From Hypericibacter terrae (GTDB lineage Bacteria > Pseudomonadota > Alphaproteobacteria > Dongiales > Dongiaceae): a DNA stretch of 64,000 bases. Below are positions 1 through 7,440 of this stretch, piece by piece. The notes under the pieces were generated by a model that saw only the letters and a program-made list of their open reading frames with translations, was not told the origin of the DNA and ran no database searches. The position numbers were made by a program, and so were the translations under genes. The stretch spans positions 1,860,001-1,924,000 of the forward strand of contig NZ_CP042906.1 in the NCBI RefSeq assembly GCF_008728855.1. The letters are read 5' to 3'. Each line of letters opens with the position of its first letter. Positions within the stretch are counted from its first letter, which is position 1.

Positions 1-96
1 CCGGGGAAGGGACATTCGGGCTCATGGTCGACGTCGTGCCTACTGCCGGCGTTGCTCCGTCTCAAATCGCTCGCCACTGAGAGCGGCCCGTCTGCC

Positions 97-2595
97 ATGC
101 CCAATCGCGCCATCCCTGCTGATCGCCTCGGCAACCTGCGGGGATCCGACCAGGGCTTGACCGCGGCCGACATTTCGGCACGCCGCGGCCTGTACGGCTT
201 CAACGACATCGTCGAAACCCCGCCCGCGAGCTGGCGCGATTTGGCCCGCGACACCGCGCGCGATCCGATGATCTGGTTTCTCCTGGGGACCAGCCTGCTG
301 TTCGGCATTCTGGGCGAACTCGTCGAAGCAGCGATCCTGCTCGGCGCTCTGGTGCCGCTCGTCGGGATGGACGCCTATCTCCACCGTCGTACCCAAGCCT
401 CGACCCAAGGGTTGAGCAGCCGCCTTGCCGCCCGCGCCACGGCAATGCGCGACGGCGTCGCCGTGGAGATTCCGGCCCGGGAGCTCGTTCCCGGCGATCT
501 GGCCCTGCTGGGTCCCGGGGAGCTCTTCCCGGCCGACGGTCTCGTCGTCGCGGGTGCGGAGATTCAGGTCGACGAATCCGCTCTCACCGGCGAAGCCTAT
601 CCGGTCCGAAAGCAGCCGATCGACTGGCAAGCGGCAACCGGCGGCAGAGCCGGAGAAGCGCATTGGGCCTTCGCGGGGACAAGGCTGCTCACCGGTCATG
701 CGCAATTGCGCGTGACCCATATCGGCGGCGAAACGCTCTATGGCGAGATCGTGCGTTCGGCGCTATCCGGCGCGCATGCCAAGACCCCCTTGCAGACGGC
801 CGTGGGCGGGCTGGTGGCGATCCTGCTGGTGGCGGCCCTCATCATGTGCGTCGTGCTCGCGGCGATCAGACTCCTTCAGGGTCACGGGCTCGTCGACGCC
901 TTCCTCAGCGCCGTGACTTTGGCCGTCGCGGCATTGCCGGAAGAATTTCCGGTGGTGTTTACATTCTTTCTGGGCGTGGGCGTCTATCGCCTCGCCCGGC
1001 GGCAGGCCCTGGTGCGCCGGGCCGTCGCCGTCGAGAATATCGGCCGCGTCACTTGCATATGTTCGGACAAGACCGGCACCTTGACCGAGGGGCGCCTGGT
1101 CCTGGCGCATCAAGAGGCGGCTCCGGGGTGCGCGGCGGACGGCCTGGTGAAGCTGGCGGCGCTGGCGGCCCGCGCCGACAGCGGAGATCCGCTCGACATC
1201 GCCCTCGTCGAAGCCGCGAGCCCTCCGGAAGCCGAGCGCCTGGCGACATTTCCCTTCACCGAAGACCGGCGCCGGGAAACGGTCATCGTTCGCCTGCCCG
1301 ATGGGCGGTGCCACGCCGTGATGAAGGGCGCTCCCGAAACGGTGCTCGGCATGTGCTCCCTGGCCGGAGCCGAGGGGGAATCGTGGCGCGGGAAGGTCGC
1401 CGGATTCGCTTCGAGCGGCCATAAGGTGATCGCCTGCGCCGATCTGATCCTGGACGAAGGGCGGTGGCAGGGCGGGGAACCCGATCGCGGATACTCGTTC
1501 CAAGGTCTGCTCGCCTTCGAGGACCAGGTGCGCGCAGGCGTGAAGGAGGCGATCCAGGCCTGCCGCGCCGCCGGCATTCGCGTGATCATGGTCACGGGCG
1601 ATCACCCGGCCACGGCCGAGGCGATCGCACGCGAGATCGGCCTGGGCGGCGCTGCGCCCGTCGTCCTGACGGGGCAGGAGATGCAGGACGGCGCCGGCCC
1701 AGCCGAAACCGCCCGGTGGGACCATGCGGACGTGCTCGCGCGCGTCGTTCCCTCGCAGAAGCTCGAGCTCGTGCGGGCCCTGCAGGCCCGTGGCGAGATC
1801 GTCGCGGTCACGGGCGACGGCGTGAACGACGTTCCGGCACTGCAGGCTGCGGATATCGGCATCGCGATGGGCGAACGGGGAACGCGCAGCGCCCGCGAGG
1901 TCGCCGCGATCGTCCTGATGGACGACAATTTTCGCACCATCGTTCGGGCCATCGCCGAGGGCCGCCAGCTCTTCCGGAACCTGCAGTTGAGCTTCGCCTA
2001 CCTGCTGATGGTGCATATTCCGCTCATCCTCAGCGCCGCGATCATCCCGCTCGCCGGCTATCCGCTGCTCTATCTCCCCATCCATATCGTCTGGCTCGAG
2101 CTGATCATTCACCCGACCGCCCTCCTGGTCTTCCAGGAACTGCCGACATCGGCGGAGCTGATGCCGGTGGAGCGGGGCGGGCGGCCCCGGTTCTTCGGCC
2201 GCGGATCCTGGCTCGCGATCGGCACCGTCGGCGCGATGATCACCATCGTCGTTGTCCTGGGATATCATTTCGCGCTGGGGGCGGGTGGCGACGTCGAGCA
2301 TGCCCGCGCGATGGCGCTGGTCGCGCTGGTCGTGGCGGGCGCCATTGTCACGGCAACATTGAGCGCGTTGAGCGGCTGGACCGCCCGCATCGTGGTCCTT
2401 GCCAGTCTCGCCAGCCTTCTTCTCTTCGTGCAGACGCCGGCGCTCGCACCGCTCGTGCATCTGCGACCCCTGCATCTCCTGGATTGGGGCCTTGCCATCG
2501 CGGGCGGCCTCGCCGCCGGGCTCGTCTCGCTCCTGGTCGGCTTTCTGATCCGCCATCCGGGCGGCGGGCTGGCGACGCCGACCCAATTCCGTTGA
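97..2595 (+). CDS. Cation-translocating P-type ATPase
   Basis: An inner-membrane pump that couples ATP hydrolysis to cation transport. The protein of 832 residues has the actuator-domain motif DESALTGEA, the transmembrane motif PEEFPVV, the phosphorylation motif DKTGTLTEG with the aspartate near residue 324, and the hinge motif TGDGVNDVPALQ near residues 570-580, followed by several C-terminal membrane helices. The PEEFPVV context, the single A domain and the lack of CPC or N-terminal CxxC metal-binding motifs fit P2-type (calcium/magnesium-like) pumps rather than copper or zinc P1B pumps; the ion cannot be told from sequence. I chose the ATG at 97, since an in-frame TTG at 52 only adds a non-conserved tail. 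The universal stress gene follows after 36 bases and is probably co-transcribed. Confidence 0.9.
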   Translation: MPNRAIPADRLGNLRGSDQGLTAADISARRGLYGFNDIVETPPASWRDLARDTARDPMIWFLLGTSLLFGILGELVEAAILLGALVPLVGMDAYLHRRTQASTQGLSSRLAARATAMRDGVAVEIPARELVPGDLALLGPGELFPADGLVVAGAEIQVDESALTGEAYPVRKQPIDWQAATGGRAGEAHWAFAGTRLLTGHAQLRVTHIGGETLYGEIVRSALSGAHAKTPLQTAVGGLVAILLVAALIMCVVLAAIRLLQGHGLVDAFLSAVTLAVAALPEEFPVVFTFFLGVGVYRLARRQALVRRAVAVENIGRVTCICSDKTGTLTEGRLVLAHQEAAPGCAADGLVKLAALAARADSGDPLDIALVEAASPPEAERLATFPFTEDRRRETVIVRLPDGRCHAVMKGAPETVLGMCSLAGAEGESWRGKVAGFASSGHKVIACADLILDEGRWQGGEPDRGYSFQGLLAFEDQVRAGVKEAIQACRAAGIRVIMVTGDHPATAEAIAREIGLGGAAPVVLTGQEMQDGAGPAETARWDHADVLARVVPSQKLELVRALQARGEIVAVTGDGVNDVPALQAADIGIAMGERGTRSAREVAAIVLMDDNFRTIVRAIAEGRQLFRNLQLSFAYLLMVHIPLILSAAIIPLAGYPLLYLPIHIVWLELIIHPTALLVFQELPTSAELMPVERGGRPRFFGRGSWLAIGTVGAMITIVVVLGYHFALGAGGDVEHARAMALVALVVAGAIVTATLSALSGWTARIVVLASLASLLLFVQTPALAPLVHLRPLHLLDWGLAIAGGLAAGLVSLLVGFLIRHPGGGLATPTQFR

Positions 2596-2631
2596 GAGCC
2601 GATCTGTCCTTCGAATCCAACGAGGCTTGTC

Positions 2632-3075
2632 ATGTTCAAATCGATTCTCGTGCCTATCGACATCGCCCATCGCAGCAGCTGGCAGTTCGCCCTGCCTCAG
2701 GCGATCGAGCTTGCCAGAGCGGGCGGGGGGGCGCTGACGGTCATGACCGTGGTGCGCGACGTGAAGGCCATGCTCGAGGGGGTGCATCTGGGCTATCAGC
2801 TCGAGATGATGGTGACCGACGCCAAGGGCAGGCTGGCGGAGATTGTGGCCTCCCACCGCGCCGAGGGCCAGGCCATGGAAGAAGTCGTTCGACTGGGCAG
2901 CATCGGGCACGAGATTCTCGATGCCGCGCGCGAATGCGGCGCCGATTTGATCGTGATGGCATCGCACCGGCCCGAGATGCGCGACTACCTGATCGGCCCG
3001 AATGCCGCTCACGTCGCCCAGCATGCGAGCTGCTCGGTGCTGGTTCTCCGGCGCTTCGAGCCTTCGCCGGCCTAG
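2632..3075 (+). CDS. Universal stress protein, UspA family
   Basis: A small cytoplasmic nucleotide-binding-fold protein of 147 residues. It begins with the family pattern FKSILVPID and ends with a strand LVIMASHRPEMRDYLIGPNA then SVLVLRR, the layout of UspA proteins. The usual ATP-binding signature G-x2-G-x9-G-S/T is only partly kept (SHRP...LIGPNA), which is common in single-domain proteobacterial members. It lies directly downstream of the P-type ATPase in the same orientation. Its role beyond stress adaptation cannot be read from the sequence. Confidence 0.9.
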   Translation: MFKSILVPIDIAHRSSWQFALPQAIELARAGGGALTVMTVVRDVKAMLEGVHLGYQLEMMVTDAKGRLAEIVASHRAEGQAMEEVVRLGSIGHEILDAARECGADLIVMASHRPEMRDYLIGPNAAHVAQHASCSVLVLRRFEPSPA

Positions 3076-3091
3076 CGCGGGCCCGGCGTCG

Positions 3092-3173
3092 CTAGGCCAG
3101 CCCGAAGGTCTGCAGCAGCAGCCAGAGATTGGCCGCCGTGATGCCGGCGAACAGGAGCCAGGCGGTTGCGGCC
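3092..3173 (-). pseudogene. 3' remnant of a second NRAMP (mntH-like) gene
   Basis: Read on the minus strand, this stretch encodes about 26 residues and a stop codon that match the last residues of the NRAMP transporter at 11915-13237 (shared end ANLWLLLQTFGLA). Differences between the two are scattered and several are synonymous, so the fragment looks like the tail of a diverged paralogue or orthologue, not a fresh duplication. Homology stops at about 3173. The 120 bases to the next remnant hold nothing I recognise. It forms the left limit of the rhs/gspD mosaic. Confidence 0.75.
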
Positions 3174-3293
3174 ATCGGGCGCTGCGCTTGTTGAGGGCTC
3201 CGCACCCATGGCCGTTGCCCCAACCGCCCAGATGGGCTCAACTCACAGCGAGACTCTACCAATCGCTGGATGAGAAACGGGGCTCACGTTACA

Positions 3294-3722
3294 GCCTACG
3301 TCGCAGTTTTTCTGTGATCTCTCGAGAATCCTCCGGATTGCGCACGACGCGCGGCGTCAACAGGATCAGAAGCTCGGTGCAATCTGACGTTTTAGACGTC
3401 GTATTGAACAGATTGCCGCGATAAGGAATGTTGGACAGAAGCGGAATTCCGGTCTCTCCGTCGGTCCTGCTGTCGCGGTTGAGCTCTCCAAGGCGATAGT
3501 CTGGCCGCCTTGGGCCGCGACCGTGCTTCCGATCCGCCGCTGACGTATCCTGGGCGACTTCAGGGTCGATGAGGTCGTTTCGACCGCATCGCTCACCTCC
3601 TGCGCGATATCAAGGACGACGAGCCCGCCAGCATTAACGCGCGGGATCACATCGAGGACGACACCGGTGTCCCGGAACTCGATCGAGTTCACGATCGGCG
3701 CGTCGGGATCGATGGTCGAGAC
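3294..3722 (-). pseudogene. gspD-like secretin fragment, C-terminal part, frameshifted
   Basis: The minus strand encodes an internal segment of the secretin domain (IEFRDTGVVLDVIPRVNAGG, then EVSDAVETTSS) that is closely similar to the gspD-like copy at 10783-11880. The frame is lost around 3480-3500, after QGGQTIALE; downstream homology to the other copy persists in a different frame at nucleotide level down to about 3294. The upstream side is cut in the middle of the gene at about 3722, where an rhs core begins without any spacer. It cannot make a functional secretin. Confidence 0.85.
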
Positions 3723-3730
3723 GGCCGACA

Positions 3731-5818
3731 GTGTCGACCGACGCCAAGGGCCAGGTCACCAAATTCACCTACGACGCGCTGGGGCGGGTGCTGACCAAGA
3801 CCTCGCTCTTTGGCACGCCCCAGGCGGCGACCACCACCAACACTTACGACGAGGCGCGCGCCACCTTCTTCAATGTGGGCTACATCACCACCGCCGCCAA
3901 TGCGGCGGCGACCCTCCGCTACAACTACGACCAGGCCGGCCATCTGAAGAGCCAGGATTACGTGATTGCCAGCACGACCTACACGATCACCAACGGCTTC
4001 GACGCCGGGGACCGGCTGCTCTGGCGGCAATATCCGGACGGCGACAGCGTCGGCTCGGCGGGCAGCCCCTTCCTCTACGATTCCGCCGGGCGCCTCAAAT
4101 CCATCCCCGGCGTCATCACCGACACGGCCTATAACGCGCTGGGCCAGGTTACGACCCTGACCCGCGCCAACGGGGTGACGACGACCTATGGCTACCAGGC
4201 CTCCCGCCGATGGCTCACCGACATCGATACGCTTGCCGGCGCCACCGTGTTGCAGGACATCAACTACGGCCATGACGCGGCCGGCCGCATCACCGGCACC
4301 ACCTCGAGCATCACGGGCGAGAGCTGGACCTACGGCTATGACGACATGGACCGGCTGCTGAGCGCCGACAATGTCAACAACAACGCGCTCGACCAGAGCT
4401 TCACCTACGACACCGTCGGCAATCTCTCCACGAACTCCTTGATCGGGACCTATACTTACCCGGCGACAGGATCGCCGAGACCCCATGCCGTGACGGCGAC
4501 GCCGCTGGGCTCCTATGGCTACGACGCCAATGGCAGCATGACCACGGCCGCGGGCGACACGCTCGCCTACGACGGCGAGAACCGTCTGGTCTCGGTCAAC
4601 GGCGTTCAGTTCGTCTATGGCCCCGACGGGGCGCGGCTGAAGAAGATCGCCGGCGCCACCACCACGATCTGTCTGGGCGCCGACATCGAGATCGTCGGCA
4701 CGACCGAGACCAAGTATCTGCCGGGCGGCGCGAGACGCGTCGGCCTCAGCACCACCACCTGGGTCCATCGTGACAACCTGACTTCGTTCCGTGTCGAGAG
4801 TGACGGCACCGGCGCCGTCGCCTGGCGTGCCAATTATCGGCCCTATGGCGAGCGGCTTGTCACTGTCGCCGGTGTCACCGAGAGCAAGGGCTTCATCGGC
4901 GAACGCCATGACGACGAGACGGGGCTGCTCTATCTCAATGCCCGCTACTACGACCCCGTGCTGGCCCGCTTCATCCAGGCCGACCCATCGGACCCCAGCC
5001 AGCCTGGTGTCGGGCCCAATCGCTATACCTATGCCGGTGGCAATCCGATCGGTGCGCTGGATCCTTCGGGGCTCGTCGGCGTGCCATTGCCTTCTCAGAA
5101 CTTCGTCTACCCGGCCGGCGGGCCGCGTGTGCAGATCGAGGTTAATATCCCTGCTCTCAGTATTGGACCTTACATTCCTTACAATAGTGGATGGGGCTAT
5201 CTCGAGCCGGCGCTGAATGTGGCTCAGTTCGCGCTGCAGCCCTATATCGATGTCTACGAGAATTTTTTCGTAGGTCCTTTCCAAACCGCCCTGACCACGT
5301 TTCTAGAATCGCCACTGGGTGATTTGGGTCTCTATGCTTCGCTTCAGGGTATGGGCCCTCCTGGCACGATCATCGGGGGACTCGGTGAGGTTGGAGTGAG
5401 CGGGCTGCGCACACTCGCTGGGATCGGCAAGACCGGCACCGCTCTTCCCGCAGAGAGCACAGCGGTTCGCGGACTTACCGGCGAGTTCTACAGCGTGGCA
5501 TTTGAGACGAAGCTCAGCCCGACGTCATATCCGGGCGTTTCGCGGGGTGCGCATTTCCAAGAAGCAAACGAATCTCTTTTGAAGGCGATGGAATGGGACC
5601 CGGATTTTACTCTGGACATGCAAAGTTTGGGGGTTAACCTTGAAAGGACGCCGATGGGACTCGCTCCACGAACCTCGCCCGCTGGCTTTACATGGCACCA
5701 CGCACCAGAGCCCGGCGTGATGCAACTCGTGCCAAGATCACAACACGCGCCAGGGTCCATCTTCCAGGATGCCCTGCACCCGGATGGCAGAGGGGGTTAT
5801 TCTATATGGGGCGAGTAG
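3731..5818 (+). CDS. RHS/YD-repeat protein with C-terminal WHH-type nuclease toxin, 5'-truncated
   Basis: The reading frame encodes YD repeats (YDALGRV, YDSAGRL, YGYDDMDRL), an RHS core end (NARYYDPVLARFIQADPSDP, YTYAGGNP, DPSGL), and then a variable tail of about 250 residues. The tail ends in TWHHAPEPGVMQLVPRSQH, the pattern of WHH nucleases of the HNH/endonuclease VII superfamily found in polymorphic toxins. The core is nearly identical to that at 7859-9190, but the tails are unrelated. The gene has no N-terminal part: it starts inside the repeats at a junction with a gspD fragment, and the GTG at 3731 lacks a good ribosome site. Expression and export are therefore doubtful. Base composition falls in the tail, as expected for a transferred module. 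Confidence 0.85.
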   Translation: MSTDAKGQVTKFTYDALGRVLTKTSLFGTPQAATTTNTYDEARATFFNVGYITTAANAAATLRYNYDQAGHLKSQDYVIASTTYTITNGFDAGDRLLWRQYPDGDSVGSAGSPFLYDSAGRLKSIPGVITDTAYNALGQVTTLTRANGVTTTYGYQASRRWLTDIDTLAGATVLQDINYGHDAAGRITGTTSSITGESWTYGYDDMDRLLSADNVNNNALDQSFTYDTVGNLSTNSLIGTYTYPATGSPRPHAVTATPLGSYGYDANGSMTTAAGDTLAYDGENRLVSVNGVQFVYGPDGARLKKIAGATTTICLGADIEIVGTTETKYLPGGARRVGLSTTTWVHRDNLTSFRVESDGTGAVAWRANYRPYGERLVTVAGVTESKGFIGERHDDETGLLYLNARYYDPVLARFIQADPSDPSQPGVGPNRYTYAGGNPIGALDPSGLVGVPLPSQNFVYPAGGPRVQIEVNIPALSIGPYIPYNSGWGYLEPALNVAQFALQPYIDVYENFFVGPFQTALTTFLESPLGDLGLYASLQGMGPPGTIIGGLGEVGVSGLRTLAGIGKTGTALPAESTAVRGLTGEFYSVAFETKLSPTSYPGVSRGAHFQEANESLLKAMEWDPDFTLDMQSLGVNLERTPMGLAPRTSPAGFTWHHAPEPGVMQLVPRSQHAPGSIFQDALHPDGRGGYSIWGE

Positions 5819-6096
5819 TTAGGCTGGCCGAAATAGTCGAGCGGCTGTCTGAATTTGACGGCAATGATACCATCTATGCTTTAGAGCCTTGGACGGAAGA
5901 TTCAGATGCGATTGTTGCGCCTGAACCGAAGTCGGGTGGGTTGCCACCAGAGGCAGCCGAAGCTGGCATGAAATACTTTCTTGAGATAAGCATTGCGAGC
6001 GATTTTGTGGAGGACTGGATTACCTCCCTGAAAGAGAAGCCTAGCTCATCGGCAGTCTGCCAAAGGCTTATCCAGTATGCCATCAATGATGCCTAG
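5806..6096 (+). CDS. Candidate immunity protein for the WHH toxin
   Basis: A protein of 96 residues whose ATG lies inside the last codons of the toxin gene, preceded by the purine-rich stretch AGAGGGGG; the two genes overlap by 13 bases. It is acidic, cytoplasmic and without a signal peptide (opening MGRVVRLAEIVERLSEFDGN). Tight overlap with the toxin, small size and AT-richer composition are the usual marks of an immunity gene. I cannot assign it to a named immunity family; the function is inferred from position. Confidence 0.65.
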   Translation: MGRVVRLAEIVERLSEFDGNDTIYALEPWTEDSDAIVAPEPKSGGLPPEAAEAGMKYFLEISIASDFVEDWITSLKEKPSSSAVCQRLIQYAINDA

Positions 6097-6104
6097 GAAG
6101 CGAG

Positions 6105-6419
6105 ATGGCCACAAATCCTCGCTATGATGGAAAGCCATTGCTCAGGTTACTTGAACTCTATGTGCTTTGGGTGATCGGAGAGCTTTCTCAAGATGACCAG
6201 GTTAAATTGAACGCAATAGCTCCCAAGCTGCAAACCATTTACGGTGGTGCGGGTCAATGGCACGAAGCAATCGCTGCCGCTGCCCGGATGCCCTCGGAAA
6301 TGCCGGACGTCATCCGGGATATGTGGGCGAGAAACCTTGAAATCGCTCGCGCTAATGGAGTGACGCTCCTTCCCCAGAAATTTGCTGAGATGTTTGTGGA
6401 CGAAAATCTCGCAGCGTGA
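6105..6419 (+). CDS. Small helical protein of unknown function, possible second immunity gene
   Basis: A protein of 104 residues, 8 bases after the previous gene, with a predicted mainly helical sequence (LLRLLELYVLWVIGELS) and no membrane or signal segment. It shares orientation and low GC with the toxin-associated gene before it, so it may be a second immunity or accessory gene of the same cassette. I do not recognise the family. Its last codons run into a short remnant of rhs core, suggesting the cassette was inserted into, or displaced from, an rhs gene. Confidence 0.55.
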   Translation: MATNPRYDGKPLLRLLELYVLWVIGELSQDDQVKLNAIAPKLQTIYGGAGQWHEAIAAAARMPSEMPDVIRDMWARNLEIARANGVTLLPQKFAEMFVDENLAA

Positions 6420-6460
6420 CCCGTGCCAATGGGATGACGACAATCCACGACTACCAAGCC
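6417..6460 (+). pseudogene. Rhs core remnant, 44 bases
   Basis: This short stretch matches the segment of the intact rhs cores that encodes TRANGVTTTYGYQAS (same region at about 8280-8325), with scattered substitutions. It is a displaced scrap of an rhs core left directly behind the cassette genes. From 6460 to the IS element no gene is seen. Confidence 0.6.
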
Positions 6461-6534
6461 TATTGCCGAGGACTCATCTCTGTCCAGTCAGGGATCGGTA
6501 GGGGGCGTTTTTTCGAATTATTTCGGCCCCAACC

Positions 6535-7435
6535 CTCAGAGTCTGACTCATAAAGCGGTGGGCTCTTCAAGGTCTCGCCAAACGTCGTGTGAGACGGCGG
6601 ATATGGGAGACGAGGATCCAGGCGACGGCGCTGTCGATCGTGGCTTCGAAGTCCTTGGCGAGGCGCCGACATCGGCCGAGCCAGGCGAAGGTGCGTTCGA
6701 CCACCCATCGGCGAGGCAGCAACTCGAAGCCCTTGGCGGCGTCGGAGCGCTTGATGATTTCGAAGGTCCATTGACCAAGCGCGACCATGGCGTCGCGCAG
6801 CTTGTCGCCACCATAGGCGCCATCGGCGAACACATGGCGCAGCCACGGGTAGAGAGAGCGGATCGACGCCAGCAGGTCGGGCGCGCCATCGCGATCCTGG
6901 ATATCGGCGGCGTGAACCTGCACCCCAACCAGGCAGCCCTCGGTATCGGTGACGATATGGCGCTTGCGGCCTTTGATCTTCTTAGCGGCATCGAAGCCTC
7001 GCGGCCCGCCACACTCGGTGGTCTTCACAGACTGGCTGTCGATCACCCCCGCCGTGGGGCTGGCCTCGCGCCCGACCCTCTCGCGCAGGGCCATGACCAG
7101 CAGGTGGTTGATCTGCGCCAGCAAGCCCCTGTGCGACCAGGCGTAGAAGTAGCCCTGCACCGTCGAGTAGGGCGGAAACTCCTTGGGGATCGCGCGCCAT
7201 TGGCAGCCGGTCGAAGCCATGTACAGGATCGCCTCCACCACCGAGCGCAGATCCGTCGTTCTTGGCCGCCCCCGTTTGGAAGCCATCGGCATCAAGGGCG
7301 CGATCAACGCCCATTCCGCATCCGTCAGGTCGCTTGCGTATCGCAAGGCCTCGCGCCGATAGTGGGGTCGGGTGGTTTCAGTCCAGGCCATCGTGATCTC
7401 CTTGGAGCTTCGCAACCCCAACGGAACCACAACCA
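6535..7435. mobile_element. IS5-family insertion sequence interrupting rhs (ends approximate)
   Basis: The block contains one transposase gene and separates an rhs remnant on the left from a 5'-truncated rhs reading frame on the right. I could not find a convincing pair of terminal inverted repeats or a target duplication: GAGTCTGACTC at about 6538 has no clear partner on the right, so the right end may be lost. The limits given are those where recognisable rhs sequence stops and resumes. Confidence 0.6.
6567..7391 (-). CDS. IS5-family transposase (DDE type)
   Basis: The protein of 274 residues starts MAWTETTRPHYRR and carries the family blocks SDLTDAEWALI (DUF4096-type N-terminal domain), GVIDSQSVKTT with the first catalytic aspartate, KGRKRHIVTDT, the second aspartate in VFADGAYGG, and WVVERTFAWLGRCRRL with the catalytic glutamate. 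The frame is intact, so the element may still be active. The ATG at 7391 has the ribosome site AAGGAGAT just upstream; the frame stays open to 7445 but that extension is not conserved. Confidence 0.92.
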   Translation of the reverse strand: MAWTETTRPHYRREALRYASDLTDAEWALIAPLMPMASKRGRPRTTDLRSVVEAILYMASTGCQWRAIPKEFPPYSTVQGYFYAWSHRGLLAQINHLLVMALRERVGREASPTAGVIDSQSVKTTECGGPRGFDAAKKIKGRKRHIVTDTEGCLVGVQVHAADIQDRDGAPDLLASIRSLYPWLRHVFADGAYGGDKLRDAMVALGQWTFEIIKRSDAAKGFELLPRRWVVERTFAWLGRCRRLAKDFEATIDSAVAWILVSHIRRLTRRLARP

Positions 7436-7440
7436 TTAGC

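Noticed and set aside
763-3024. Long open frame of 753 codons on the minus strand
   Set aside because: It is antisense to the P-type ATPase and universal stress genes, whose protein motifs are unmistakable. Long antisense frames are common in high-GC genomes.
6535-6550. GAGTCTGACTC as the left terminal repeat of the IS5 element
   Set aside because: No matching inverted copy exists at the right side of the element, so it was not called as an end.
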